Source of the DNA: Bilabrum cf. latius
Lineage: Eukaryota > Bigyra: Bicosoecida > Bigyra > Bicosoecida
Direction: 5' to 3'
Assembly: GCA_965178125.1 (NCBI GenBank)
Contig: OZ237750.1
Coordinates: 682,001 to 746,000, forward strand
DNA length: 64,000 nucleotides
Made by a program: the position numbers and the translations under genes. Numbering within the stretch: position 1 is the first letter of the stretch; each line of letters begins with the position of its first letter. Shown here in pieces: positions 1-11,542 of this stretch. Under the pieces are notes generated by a model that had not been told where the DNA came from, did not search any database, and saw only the letters and a list, made by a program, of their open reading frames with translations.

Positions 1-2
1 GT

Positions 3-353
3 GTCGGCAGTCCTGCCGATGTGACAAGGTAGCAAGCGGGTCGGTCCGGGTCTGTGGAGGATGGACCATCTTCGTCGTACCTATATATGCCTAACTCGAT
101 CGATGGTATAGACTTTGCAGAATAGCCCGCCGCCCCTCTCCCTAGGGACAGCGCCGTGAAGACAACTAGGTCTGAAGCGCCGCCACGAGCAGCAGCTGGC
201 GGGTCGGGTGCATCAGCTCAAGCCAGCCATGGGCTCACCTTCAGAGACTTGGCCGATCGGGGCTCCGATGGATACGTCGGCAGTCCGTACATGCGTAACC
301 TGTACACATCTGCGATCGAAGGGGCGGGAGACGAGATGGACCCGCCGCCTTGA
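3..353 (+). CDS. C-terminal part of an unidentified protein (5' end outside window)
   Basis: One frame is open from base 3 to a TGA at 351-353 when the two TAG codons at 33 and 126 are read as Gln. That gives about 116 residues with no start, so the gene enters from the left edge. The visible tail is polar and Gly/Ser/Pro-rich, probably disordered, and ends in an acidic stretch followed by three prolines. No family is recognised. It converges on the gene ending at 653. The intervening 354-652 contains nothing I can support. The TGA terminator agrees with the other genes. Confidence is moderate because the fragment is short and its composition is uninformative. Confidence 0.5.
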
Positions 354-652
354 GGCTCGGTGATGAGAGTCAAGGGATGTGATCGAATAGAATAGTATAT
401 TCAGTTTGGCGAATTTCGCTTTAGAGGCACAGTCGGGCCCAAAGGCAGGTGAGCGCGTCACACAAGAAAATCACCCAGTCTCCGCCCCCCTCTCCCGAAC
501 ACAGAAAGGGTATGCGCGTCATCGCAAGCAATCCGTAGGCTCGGTCGCACCTTCCCGGTTGCGACCGCCAGCGGAACCGAACCCCGTACGGCGTTGGGGT
601 TAATAAGGTGTAGCCTCAGCCGCCAGTCGTCCGCACCGTCTTTATCGGGGCC

Positions 653-3325
653 TCATTCGCTGTCATCCCGATCTGAGGACTCACCAGAGCTCTCACTCGA
701 TTCCTGTAAAGCTGCTCGAGTGCGTCGCAGCCTGCCACCTCGAGCAGTCCCGCCCTCCAATGCAGCCGCAGCCTCTCGCTCTGCCGCCAGTCCCAGACCA
801 TCCTCAAGAACCTGCACTGCCACTCGCGCGGCCTCCACGGCCTGCTGATCCTCGGCTCCCACCATTTCCTACCAGCCCAATACCACAGCCACTGCCCGGC
901 CTCCGATGTCCTCGGCATCGTGGTGTGGGAGAGCGGCGAGAGCGTACAGGCCCGCGCATCGGCCAGCAAACGCTGGTCCTTCCATCAGTGTGAGAGTTCC
1001 TTGTGCACCGCCAGGTGCACCAGGTACTGTTCTGTTTGGCTCAGTAACACGATTGCCGTAATCGTGGTCAACGGAAGGTCCCCGGTCCCGTGCCGAGGCA
1101 GTCGCAATGGCGGCAGCAGCTGCACCTGTGGCAGGCAACTCATCTAACGTGCTAGTTGCACCTGTGATCGGCGCAGCATTGCTGCCTTTACTACGCCCCT
1201 GCATGCCGTCGTTTTTATGCACGCGCAACTGTCCCAGCAGGACGCCTTTCATGAGTGACTGTGAACCGTCCGCTTCGGCAACCCGCAGCAGTGCGTCGCC
1301 ATCCGGACCCCAGCGAGCTGTAGCGCTGGCCTGACGCCTGCCTGCAATCGAATCACCCACCAGGTCCGTGCCAGTACTACCACTACCACTACCACTGCTG
1401 CTGAGCGCGGCAGGCTCCGCCGCGCCCATCAGCAGATCGCATCGCACAGCGGATGACGAAGGTCGCAAAAGCCACGGCACGTGCCTCGTTCGCAGCCACG
1501 AAAAGTGACCGAACGCCCACTGCAGGGGAGCATCCAAGGCAGCTTGCAGAGGAACTGCGACCAGCATGGATCCCGCGCAGGTCGCAGCCCACATGGTAAG
1601 CATGTGAAGCGATTGGAGCTGGAAGCTACCTGTGTCCGGCCTGGGAAGCATTCCCTGGTCGTCCTGCTCTGGCATGAGCACTCCCGGCGTTGCGGGCCAG
1701 GGGGGACCCATAAGCTGCAACATTAAGCAAGCTACGAGCGGTGAAGCTATGCAAGCAGCCTGTGAGTGCCTGGCCAGGGCTCGCAGGGTCCCATCGACGG
1801 ACAGGCCATTGCCCGCATCTGTAATATCCTTCCTCCCTGCAGCAGCACCCGCGCCAGTAGCAAATTCCACCCTTGATGAGCAGCCAAAGAGCGTCATGGC
1901 TCTGTGAAATCCCCAACTCCACGCATCGAGTCGCGATAAGTGCGACAGCCGCAAGCCCCTTACCCACTCGGCGCCGCCCACCACCACCCACGCATGCAGC
2001 AGCGCAGCACACGCAGCTACCAATAAAGGCCGCTGCATGGCAATCACCAATCCCATCCAGTAGAATCGCATGCCGCGCTACCTGTCCGCTCCGGTGCCGG
2101 GCGAAGGCGCCAGCATCCCGAGCTCGTGCCAATCCGCCTGCACCAGCAGCACCAAGCAGGGCAAGGCCGCTGCAGCTGCAATGCGACCGAGGACTCCGAG
2201 CCGCACGCCACGAGTGCTCGTGCCTCGGCTCAGGGCGGCCAGACCACCCGCCGCAGCACCGAGGAATGGAGCCCCCCAGGCAGACACGGGCTGCAGTGTG
2301 AACCGAGACAGGACCGGGTTGTCCCCGGCTGCGGCTGCTCGCACGCTCAGCAGCGGCCTGCCTATCGGCAGCGGCCCGGGCAAGAAGACGAGCCTCGCAA
2401 TTGGCCACGCAGCCGCAAGGCAGCAGAATGCCGCGATCACCGCCCACTTTGCTCCGGTACGGCCGCGCCCCACATGGCACGGGGCCATGCGACGATCCCC
2501 GAGCACCTGCTCCGCGCTCGCCTCTCGTTCGTGCGGGACACCAGACCCTGAAGTGCCTCTTCCATCCATACCGCCAGCTGCTGACCCGTCAAGATCTTGC
2601 GCGGGCACGTGCGCGGGCACTACGGCCAAGGGGCCGCAACCCATGCGCCGGAGGCCAGCCCTGCACTGCCGCCCCACGCCAAGCCTCGAGCCAGCCCAGA
2701 TGCATGCGTCGCGCGAGAGCTCGTACAGTGCAGCAGTAGCATCGACAGTTACGGCTCCAAAACGGGCCGTAGCTGCCGCGACGAGCACAAGTGCCGACAC
2801 GCTGAGCAGGCTTGTCCCGGCGAACGCAGCCCACGGGGCGCACTGCCGCTGTACTGGCTTCCACAAGAAACCAAGGGTCAACAGGTCGGTAGCGGCAGCT
2901 AGGGTGGAGCAATTGAGAGGCTACAATTCGCTGCCTTGCGCGAGGACAGGAAACAGGACCGCTGCAAAAGCCCACGCCGCAAGCAGCGCGGGGCCTCTCT
3001 GGAGGAGTTGCCTCGCAAGGACCTTGCCGATCTCTGCCACGCCAACAAGTTCGATGGAAGCCTACTCAGACAAAAGTTTTAATCCGAACATGAAGCTAAG
3101 CAGTGCGACCGACGCATCGCCAGCTAGGTGGCCGGTGCAAAACCACCCGAGCGGCGCATCCACCTGTGACCTGTGCTGCCAAACCAGCGCAGGCGTTTGC
3201 CATCTCAACCAATCCGCTGCAACTACCGAGCAAACACATGCCACCCACCAAAGAAATACCAGGCAAACTGCTGCATCGATACCTGGATCTGCTCGATGAT
3301 TCCGTGGCGTTGGATTTAAATGCAT
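653..3325 (-). CDS. Multi-pass membrane protein, about 890 aa
   Basis: The frame runs from ATG at 3325 to TGA at 653-655 and crosses four TAG codons at 3062, 2921, 2078 and 869 (about residues 88, 135, 416 and 819). There are about eight to ten hydrophobic segments: two near residues 12-85, others near 100-120, 165-190, 300-325, 345-360, 395-412 and 420-445, and a further pair in the C-terminal half. The C-terminus is soluble, with Ala/Glu-rich helix followed by an acidic Ser/Glu/Asp tail. Roughly six N-terminal membrane spans followed by a long soluble part is the layout of the nucleoporin NDC1, but I see no diagnostic motif, so I do not name it. An upstream exon cannot be excluded. The TAG positions lie within continuous hydrophobic or helical segments, which argues against a decayed gene. 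Confidence 0.65.
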
Positions 3326-3397
3326 CCCCTGCTTCTCAAAGACCGGTATCAAGGGAGCACGGGCACAGCGAGCCAGTATTGATGAATCAGAATCGCA

Positions 3398-4057
3398 TCA
3401 TGCATAAAAAGGCTGTGAATGTGCAATTTTTTTTGAAAAAACTGTGTGCAACACAATCGCGAAGAAGAAGATCCGAATCGAACCTGGAATCCTGGATCGG
3501 TGGTGCGCACTCCGGATCATCAGCGATCCAGCCCGTTGTGGCAGCCCACAACCACGCGCAATGCAGCCCCACTCTTCATCCTCCGGTACCTTCCCATAGT
3601 CTTCATGGCCCCGTCGTCTTGCCGCCTCGCGAGCAGCCACGATGTTGAGCTCGTCCTCCTCAAGCCACCCTCGGGTCGCTCTCTCGCCAACCAGGCGACC
3701 CAACTTTAGCCGCTTACCCAGCTCCATGAGCCTCCCTCTCCTGTCTCTCCCGGCCTTGAACGCCATCACCGCGTCACTCTTCACCTCCACCGCTCGGTCG
3801 TGACCAAGACTTGGCGCCGAACAGAACCGTCCCACCTGCACATCAGCAACAGTTATGGTGAGCCGAATCGGCAAGTATCTGTCCGTTCCATCACCCTGGA
3901 TAGGCTCTAGCATTACAGAATTTGAAACGTGCACACGTCGACTCGGAGCAGCCCGCGCCGCAGGTACAGCCCAAGACCTACCTTACCACCGCTCCGTTGG
4001 CTTCAATCTCAGTCTCCCGTCGATGGAAACATCCCCGATGAAAGTGCTAGGTATCAT
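3398..4057 (-). CDS. Tentative small gene, exon structure unresolved
   Basis: A minus-strand frame ending in TGA at 3398-3400 carries a charged, protein-like stretch at about 3500-3880. Upstream, a second frame from ATG at 4057 reads a plausible hydrophobic/polar segment into a possible donor near 3984-3990. Joining them through the AG before 3888 would keep the frame, but that acceptor lacks the CGCAG signature of the other introns here, so the model is weak. The last 40 residues before the TGA look like untranslated sequence. The locus is about 160 bp downstream of FIG4 on the same strand. It could be a real short gene or a 3' UTR with chance open frames. Confidence 0.25.
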
Positions 4058-4220
4058 CACATCTGAAGCTAGCAACCGATTGAGTCCGAACTCTGAGGAA
4101 GATGCCAGAACTGCCACACGACAACAAACAACTGGCTGCACCAGTACTGCAGGTCCTGCAGCAGCTCATTCAAGCTGGCCTCGCATATCGGCCAAATCGG
4201 ATCATCCCTCGGCTCTAAAG

Positions 4221-7200
4221 TCAGGCAACCAGCCTGGAGCTCGACTCTATCTGGGCCTGAAACGCCCTGGCCCTCTCTGCTGCCCGCTACCGCACCGTCA
4301 CTTCAAGAAGGTCAGCGACTAGAGTGTCTCTGTCGTGCCCGCGGAAGCTGCCGGCGGCCTGCACACCGACCAGCCCACTGTTGGCTTGCCACGCGTGAAG
4401 AGAAGCAGACCTCGCCCCACCCGCAAAGGACGGCGTGTTGCTGGACTCAACGTACTGGCCGAATTCCTGCGACTGCGTGCCGGTCACCTCGGGCTGCAAC
4501 CGGGTGGGCAGTGTCCTGCACCTGAGCCAGCCGTGGACGTCCCTCCTTCTCCTGCCTGCCCCCGATCGCCCGTGCGCCTGCTTCCACTGGCCGCCCGTGC
4601 CACCCTCGCGGGCCCCGCCACTGGCTGGGTGCTGCACTGCCAGTGCCTGGGCCGCGCAGTACGCGACGTAGACCTCCGGCACTCCCCTAAGCTGACCGGC
4701 GCTCACCCTCCCGTCCGCACCGCCAGAGTCAGCACCGGATTCATTTTCGGGCCCGTGCCCGTGTGATAGGCCAGGTGTCTCCCTGCCTGGCCCAAGGGTA
4801 TGCGCGTCATCGTGCGAGACGATGTTCCAGCCAACTAAACTGTCGCCCATCGCGCCACCGCCTTGGAGCGCTGCTCCGCCCGCTCCCACATCACCTCTGG
4901 ACAACCCAGGCTCCTAAACAAGGCTGCCGCTCGACGCATCCGAGTCCTGCTCGACATCGTCGTCCAGCCTGGAAGAGGCCGCGCTCGAACCTGTCGACCT
5001 CGCCCGCAGCCGACGGCTCCACCGGATCCCGTCCTTGCGGATGCCTTTGAGCTCCAGCTTGGACCGATCCCGAGCCTCCACGAACCGAGACTGCAGAGAA
5101 CGGCGCTGCGAGCGGGGCATCGACTTGTCACCAGCCGCATCCAGAAGCTGGTGCAAAGCCAGCGAGGGGAGGAGTGTGGCCACCAAGACGCTCTCTCTGC
5201 GCGTGAGGCCGCTCCTCCTCTCCACTGCATCCAGGAGGGCCTGGCCAGTGGTTGACGAGGCACCGCCCACGAGCACCCACCCTTCCTGCATCTCCTCCGG
5301 AGTAAGCTCGTGACCATTCACCGCCTCCCGCACGCCGTGGGTAGGGTGCCAGAGGCAGGCCCGTGGATTGTTCATCAGCCAAGCAGGTGGCACCGCAGCA
5401 GATGCCCTCGCTGGCACAACGAGCACTCGGCGGGATGGCTGTGCCTGTGCACCGGCCAGCCCTTGCTGCTGGTCGTGCTCAGTCGCACCAGATTCGGACT
5501 TGCCACCTTGCGGCAGCCTGCGGGCCTTTCCCGCCGATGCACCTGCTCGTTGCCCAGCCTTTCCAGCGCTACTGCGACGCCGAGGACTTGCAATTCCTTT
5601 GGCAGCAAACTGCTTCAATGCCTTTGACCAGTGCACTGGCTTTGACAGCGGGTCGATGGGGGGCGGTGCGATTCGCCTTGGGATGTGCACAATGTCCACG
5701 GGTGCAACGAACGGCTAGGTCATTGCCACCGTATCAAAGGCAGTCCTCGCTGACCGCAGCACCACAGGCACCCAGGTTCCGGGAGCGACGGCACCTTCGG
5801 ACACAACGGCACCGCCAGACTGTAGCAGCAGCCCGCGCATCGCAGCCGAGGCCCACGTGAAAGACCAGGGCTACAGCATGGCATCATCACGAGTCGGAAT
5901 CGACGCACAATCGATTTCTTGCAGGCGCAGGGACCGCTCATAGAATGCCTTCACAGGCTCAGACCAGAAGTTCCCCAGGCCGGTGGGTGGCACCCATTGA
6001 GTGGGAATGAGTCGATCGAAGCGAGAGGTGGACTCGGCATCCCCTTGGCGGACACGCCTGCCGCTGCGCGTCAAAGTAGTCGCAAACTCAAGCAGCGCGC
6101 TCCCAAGGGTCCTCTCCCCGGCAGCACGGCTAGCCTGCCCGCCAGACTCGCCGTGATGGGGACTTGCCAGCAAGAGCTCGGCACCAAGCAGCGAGCTGTC
6201 GTTGTTGTGCAAGACCCGGTCCGACGATAGCTCCCACAGGTGCTTGGCACCATTGCCGGGCCGGTACTTCCCAAGGAACACGTTGATGCTGTCTTGCTTG
6301 AAGGCGTCTGTGAACGAGTTGCTGTAGTAGCGCTGGATGGAGGTCAGCACGGAGATCCTGGAGCGAGAGCCCAGCGCCAGCTCCTCTTCTGCACTTGTGG
6401 CCGCCGCCGCAGAATTGCTGTCCTCCTGAATCTGCCGGGCAGTTGTGCTCTCCACCAATTCAAGGGATTCTTTGGCCCCGCTGGAGACCCTGCCTGCCTT
6501 CAGACCCAGCCTATCCCGCCGGGAGATCTTGTGGTGGGCCTCGGATCCACCGTACTGCAGTGCGATTCGATCGCCCATTTCTTCGTACATGATCGCAAGG
6601 TTGAGCGCAACCTCGGTTTGCTGCAGCCGCTCTGCCCACAGTCCCTTTCTGAGCCTGGTTTGCTCTTCGCTTAGATACCCGTCCACCGACCTTGCGGCGG
6701 GGGCGCTGCCTTGCTCAGGAACGGTCGGCCGCTTGCGCTGCGTGCTGCTTGGCCCATAGTCGAGCGCCTTCAGCATCACGGAGAGGGCGTACATGCCCAG
6801 CTGCTCCTGTCCGCTGTTGGTCCTATCCAGGCAGTCCACGCAGTTTGTTCGAGTGACGCCGCACTGCCGCAGCCCCCACCACCGCTGGTATGCACCAGTG
6901 GTTGATGCCGCCGCGGCCGCAGCATCTCTAGCCATGCTATCATTCATCGCGTAGCCATCTGTTCCTGGCGCTGTCGGCTCGCCGGGCCACTCCGCAGCCA
7001 CAGAGAGCTCAACTGCTTTGGTCGTGGGACGGACCTCGAAGCCCCTCAGCTTGTTTGCGACATTCTGCACGACCCTCGAGTCCATCCGGCGGATGGCTTC
7101 AAGATGCAGCAGCCTATGCCTCTGGAGATATCCGGCTGCTGGAGGCGCGTAGACAGGCCGAGGGATCCACGGGACCCTTGCCCTGCCGACTAGATCCACG

Positions 7201-10200
7201 AACAGGTATCCAGGGAGCACCTCTTTCCGAATAAGCTGGCTGATTTCCGCCTAGCGTACCACCACTGAGCTGCAAGAGGCCCCCGCAGTCTCCCACGCTT
7301 GCATGCGATCTGCGAAGACTCTCTGAGCCCTGGCGCTCGGCACGACCATGGCGCGCCCCTGCTCCTCGGCACCCATCGCTGCAGTGGCGTCGAACCCAGC
7401 TTCTGCATCGCGCAGACCCGTGGCGATCACGTACTTGCCTTCTGCTGCGATCGCATGGGCCGATTCCGGTCGAATAATCGAAGCGTGCCTCTTCTTGGAT
7501 ACCTGCCTGTGCCGGAACTGCGACCGGGCCGACTCTTCCATGGCGCGAGCTGCAAAGTCCTTGGGCATCAGGGCCTTCAGCGGGCGAGAGCTGTTCCCTT
7601 CGATAGAAGGTTCGGCCTCCTGGCTGATGTTTGATGGCAAGCGCTGTACGACAAGCGCGCTTGCACCTTCGGAGACACCCGGCGAGGAAGACTCGGACCG
7701 GGCGCTGTCCGCAGACGGCAGCATGAGAGAGCCTTGCGCCGCCAGCTTGGTGTCTGATACGGGCGAGGTCGAGCGTGAGGACAGCTTCATGGCAGAGGCA
7801 TCGAACGCAAACTCATGCGGACCTCTTGATCCCGCGCCGTGGTGCAAAGAGTCTGGCGTGTCAGTGTCGCCCCTGTCACGTGGAGTCGTGGATCTTCCTT
7901 CGCGGGGAGGCACCTCGCCCTCGCCATCCGCAGACTGCCCAAGCAGCATCCGCAGTGCGGCCGACGACGACAGCTGTTGCTTCCGAATGCCTCTCATCGA
8001 TGATTTGTGCCTGCCGGATCCATGCGATCGTCGTCCGTTCGACAGATGCGCCGGAGAAGGGATGGGCTGGAACGGCGACGCCTACCCTCCTGCTCGATCG
8101 AGTTGCCCAAGATGCAGCTGAGGCACCTTACGTCGCATCGGACTCACAGAGCGCACGGCAGCGGCAACTTGCCCGTGCTCAAAAGCAGGCGGCAGGCGAG
8201 GTGCAAACTTGTCGTCCCAGTCCACCAGACGCAGGCCCTCGGGGCGGGGGTTCTTGAGCGACGACGCGTGGGCGGCATCGATCGCTGCTTGACGGGCTGC
8301 TCTCACTGCGGTACGAGCCCCCCGGCTAGAGTTGGCTCCAAATCGCACGCTACCGCCTCGCTAACGCCTCTTCGTGTCGTATGCCTGCAGCCTGCCGCCG
8401 CCATACAGCATGGCCGAGCCACCGTGAGCCGGGTCAAGAGGCCCCTGCGATCCACTGGTGCCGGCACCGCATCGCTGCCACGCCACAGAGGGTGCGGCTA
8501 GTGCGCCACCAAAGTGCCCCCTGCTGCCAGTTGCCGAGCTTCCCGAGCGAGCTCGTGCTGCCGAGCTGGACGGAACGACCATTGGGTTCTCGTCAAGGTG
8601 CCTCGCGAACACCTGCGTCTCTGGAGTCTTGTCGTCTCGCTCAAGAATCAAGGACAGGTTCTGGCGCCAGTTATGGGCCAGTGGATTCAGCTCCCGCTGC
8701 TTCTGTCCGGTGACCCTAGACTCTGAAGGCAGCGTAGCTGGGTCGGTCTGGTGAGGAGCGGCATCTGGCGGGAAGCCTAGCGCCATGGCGAGCTGCGATC
8801 CAGAAGGTGGCTGAGACTTTCGCTGCTGCCTCCGACTGCCATGCAAGCAGTTGAGGGGGGACAGTCCTGGAATGGGTCCTTCCCTCGATGCAGCACGAGA
8901 CACTGCTTCCCCCCAACGCTCGAGGCGAGAGCTGGCCACACCCACCTCGGTGCTGTTTGAAGCCGATGCTGCTGCGCTAGCACTGTCGCCGCCTGCGCCA
9001 CCGTCATTGGGCTGGTCAGCTCCTTCCCTCGGCAGTCGGACCGGCATCTTTCCCTGCTTCGCGACAAAGCATCCAGTGTTGACCAGGCTCCAGCGAGCTG
9101 CGTCATGCAGCGCATCCACGACGTTTCCGCCTTCCGACTTCTGCAACCGATCGAAGTCCAGGGCAGCAAACTGCACCCGAAAGGCGGCCGGCAGGGATGC
9201 ATTCAGCTCGCGCACAACCGTTGCAAACTTGGACCCGATGCGTACCTCTCGCGGAGACGACTCCTTCTTCTTGAGCAGGTTCAAGACGCACACAGGGGCG
9301 CCGTACCGCTCCATGAGGTGAGCGAAGTGGCGCCTGGTCGCTACGATGTCGGAGGGTCCGCTGTCTAGCTCAATCTTCGGCTTCGCGGTCGCAAATGATG
9401 TTTTTTGCGACCAGGAGACGGGCACGGACCCGCGGACTTGAACGAACGAAGCCATCTGGCCCGCGCCGTCCTCGAGGATCTGCTCCACCTCCACGTCGTT
9501 CGCAACGAAACCGAAGGAGGAAATGCCGCGCTTGAGGTACCTAGTCCCGGCGAATTCAGTCAATCGTCTGCCCAGCAGGGTGAGCCTCGCCAGCTTGCCC
9601 ATGACTCGAAAGATCCTCTGGTCCAGGTATCCGTAAACCACAGGCGTGATCCATGAAGAATGCACAATCTGGCTCATCTCCTCAGCAAGGTAGGAATTCC
9701 ACATGTGTTCGGCCCTTGGGCGGCGTCGAAGCGGAGATGCAGTCGTGGGAGCGGAGGTGGCACGCTCTGGAGCTTCAGGCTCAGGTGTGGCAGCACACTG
9801 GCTGCCACTGGCTCGCGGCAGTTCGGTGCCACTTGGCGCGCTGCATGCCACCACGTGTTCACGATTTCCATGTCGTCGGAAGGTTTGGACGGTCTGCTCC
9901 TGCAGCGTGCGGGTGAGATCATACGTCGGCGAGAAATATGACTCGTTCTCGAGCTGCACCGCCTCGAAGAGCAGCCTGTACCGGTCCTCGGCCACAGCGC
10001 CGGGGTCCGGCTGGAACCACTCGGACATTCTCTGCAGCATTGGCTTTGCTGGCTCCACTGTGAGCGGCAGCATGGACACCTTGCTGATCGAATGCAGCTC
10101 GTGGGAGCCAATGGTACCTACAGTGACGCTTTCCTCCACGAAGACAATCGTGTAGGACTGAAGCAACTTGATGCACCCTAGGATGCACACCGCATTGGCC

Positions 10201-10817
10201 TTGAAAAGACCACCTGTCATTGCTGGCGAGCTTCTCGCGGACGACCCGCCCGATTTGCCACCAGATCCACCGCCGGAAGCGCCCTCCTTGCGTTCCTCGT
10301 CGCCACGTCCCGCCACGCCATACCTCCTCTCCATGTCTCGCATCAGGGCCTGGGCCCGGGAGTGCGACACGAGCGACCCGTCCTCCTCCAGGATCTTAGA
10401 CAGCCGCTCCGGCCGCTGCAGCGTGCGGTCCACGCGGATGATCCGGTAGTAAGGGTCGACAGAGTCGGGAGGGGACGGGCCCGGGCCACTGGAAGCTTGA
10501 GGCTTCTTCAGGGGCTCGTGGCTGTGGCTCTCAGCCGCGGATTTCGCGAGCGGCACAGCACGCCTAGCAGCAGCGTGCTGCCCCGGGTCTACGGATCGGG
10601 ATCTCGTTTCGCGGAACAGGCGCGCGTCTTCCAGCCTCTGTTTCTTCACGTCTGGGTCGCCCTGTGGACACTTCCCGATGAGGTACACTGTCTGCGACAT
10701 CATAAAGGTCCTCCAAACAACAGGCTGACGCATGCTATGGCACGAATAGTTTGGGATCATTTGCAAATGCATCTTCGTTCTCACCGTTGCAGATGCCATG
10801 ATGGTGATCTCAGTCAT
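4221..10817 (-). CDS. FIG4: FIG4/SAC3-like phosphoinositide 5-phosphatase, greatly enlarged
   Basis: Two exons: 10817-10785 (11 codons) and 10691-4221. The intron 10692-10784 starts GTGAG and ends CGCAG. Total about 2167 aa against about 900 in animal FIG4. TAG codons lie at 8361, 8082, 7251, 5871, 5715, 4914 and 4287; the stop is TGA at 4221. Sac-domain landmarks in order: the N-terminal YLIG and VDRT region; the GTRYLKRG...NDVEVEQI block; RGSVPVSWSQ near residue 430; the CX5R active site CVDCLDRTN at about 1295-1301; and RYYSNSFTDAFKQDSIN...FLG. FIG4 converts PI(3,5)P2 to PI3P on endolysosomes together with VAC14 and PIKfyve. About 650 residues of Ser/Gly/Ala-rich sequence are inserted between the two halves of the catalytic domain, and a long disordered tail follows. 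Family assignment is secure; internal introns inside the inserts cannot be excluded. Confidence 0.88.
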
Positions 10818-11542
10818 GCAGGCGAGACGTGCAGGAATGCTCGTGGCAGCGCATGCGAAATCGTCTCGAAGTCCAGATGAGCTTGCGGTTGATGCTGGAA
10901 GTCTTGCCGGGGGAATCGCCGATAAGTGACGCCAGGTAGCTTCGAGGTTCCTCCGTCGCCGACTCGAGCCGAAGTGGGAGGCCATTGCAGCCCTCGTGCC
11001 TCGGCTCCACAGGGCCTCCTGGAAAGAGAAGGTCGCAACACGGATCGCACGCAACCAATGTAACAGATTAATAGGGTCATCACACGAAAGAAAACGCCAC
11101 TACTTGTCCGGGCACTTGATGCGAATACACAGCATACCGAAAGCCTGCACTGGGACGGCTGAGGCTCCCTGCAGATGAGCATACACTATTGATCGAGGCG
11201 CAAACCCTACAGGAACGGGTGTTGAACTGCTGTACGCTTCCTACTCCGCACCGGGGGAGGCATACTCTAGAAGCCTCTGCGATTTAGGGTCCAATACGAA
11301 CCACCTCTCCTCGGTCCGGAACTAGGAAACCGCTGTCAGAAAACCAGCTGCACCGCGGAAATCCGCGGGACAGTCTCTAGCAGTGGGGGATTCCATCAGC
11401 TCATGCTAAATAAGTTCGGCATGTCTGGCGATAAGAGCGATTGAAACGCAGTTGCTGCACAGCTCCCAATTGTAGCGTGAGGTTTTGTCGGAATCGACGG
11501 CTCGCTTATTTGGGCTGCCAGTGCACTTGCTCGTGCTCTGTA
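10818..11542. promoter_or_regulatory. Divergent intergenic region between FIG4 and the kelch/EGF gene
   Basis: About 725 bp separate the FIG4 start (minus) from the kelch/EGF start (plus), so the stretch should hold both promoters. No convincing coding sequence is seen. A CGCAG at about 11447-11451 could be the acceptor of a 5' UTR intron of the plus-strand gene. No TATA box or known operator is claimed. Confidence 0.35.

Noticed and set aside
3455-3500. tRNA B-box-like GGTTCGATTC on the minus strand
   Set aside because: Flanking bases do not form a T-stem or acceptor stem. A second similar hit near 51535-51550 fails in the same way. No suppressor tRNA found.
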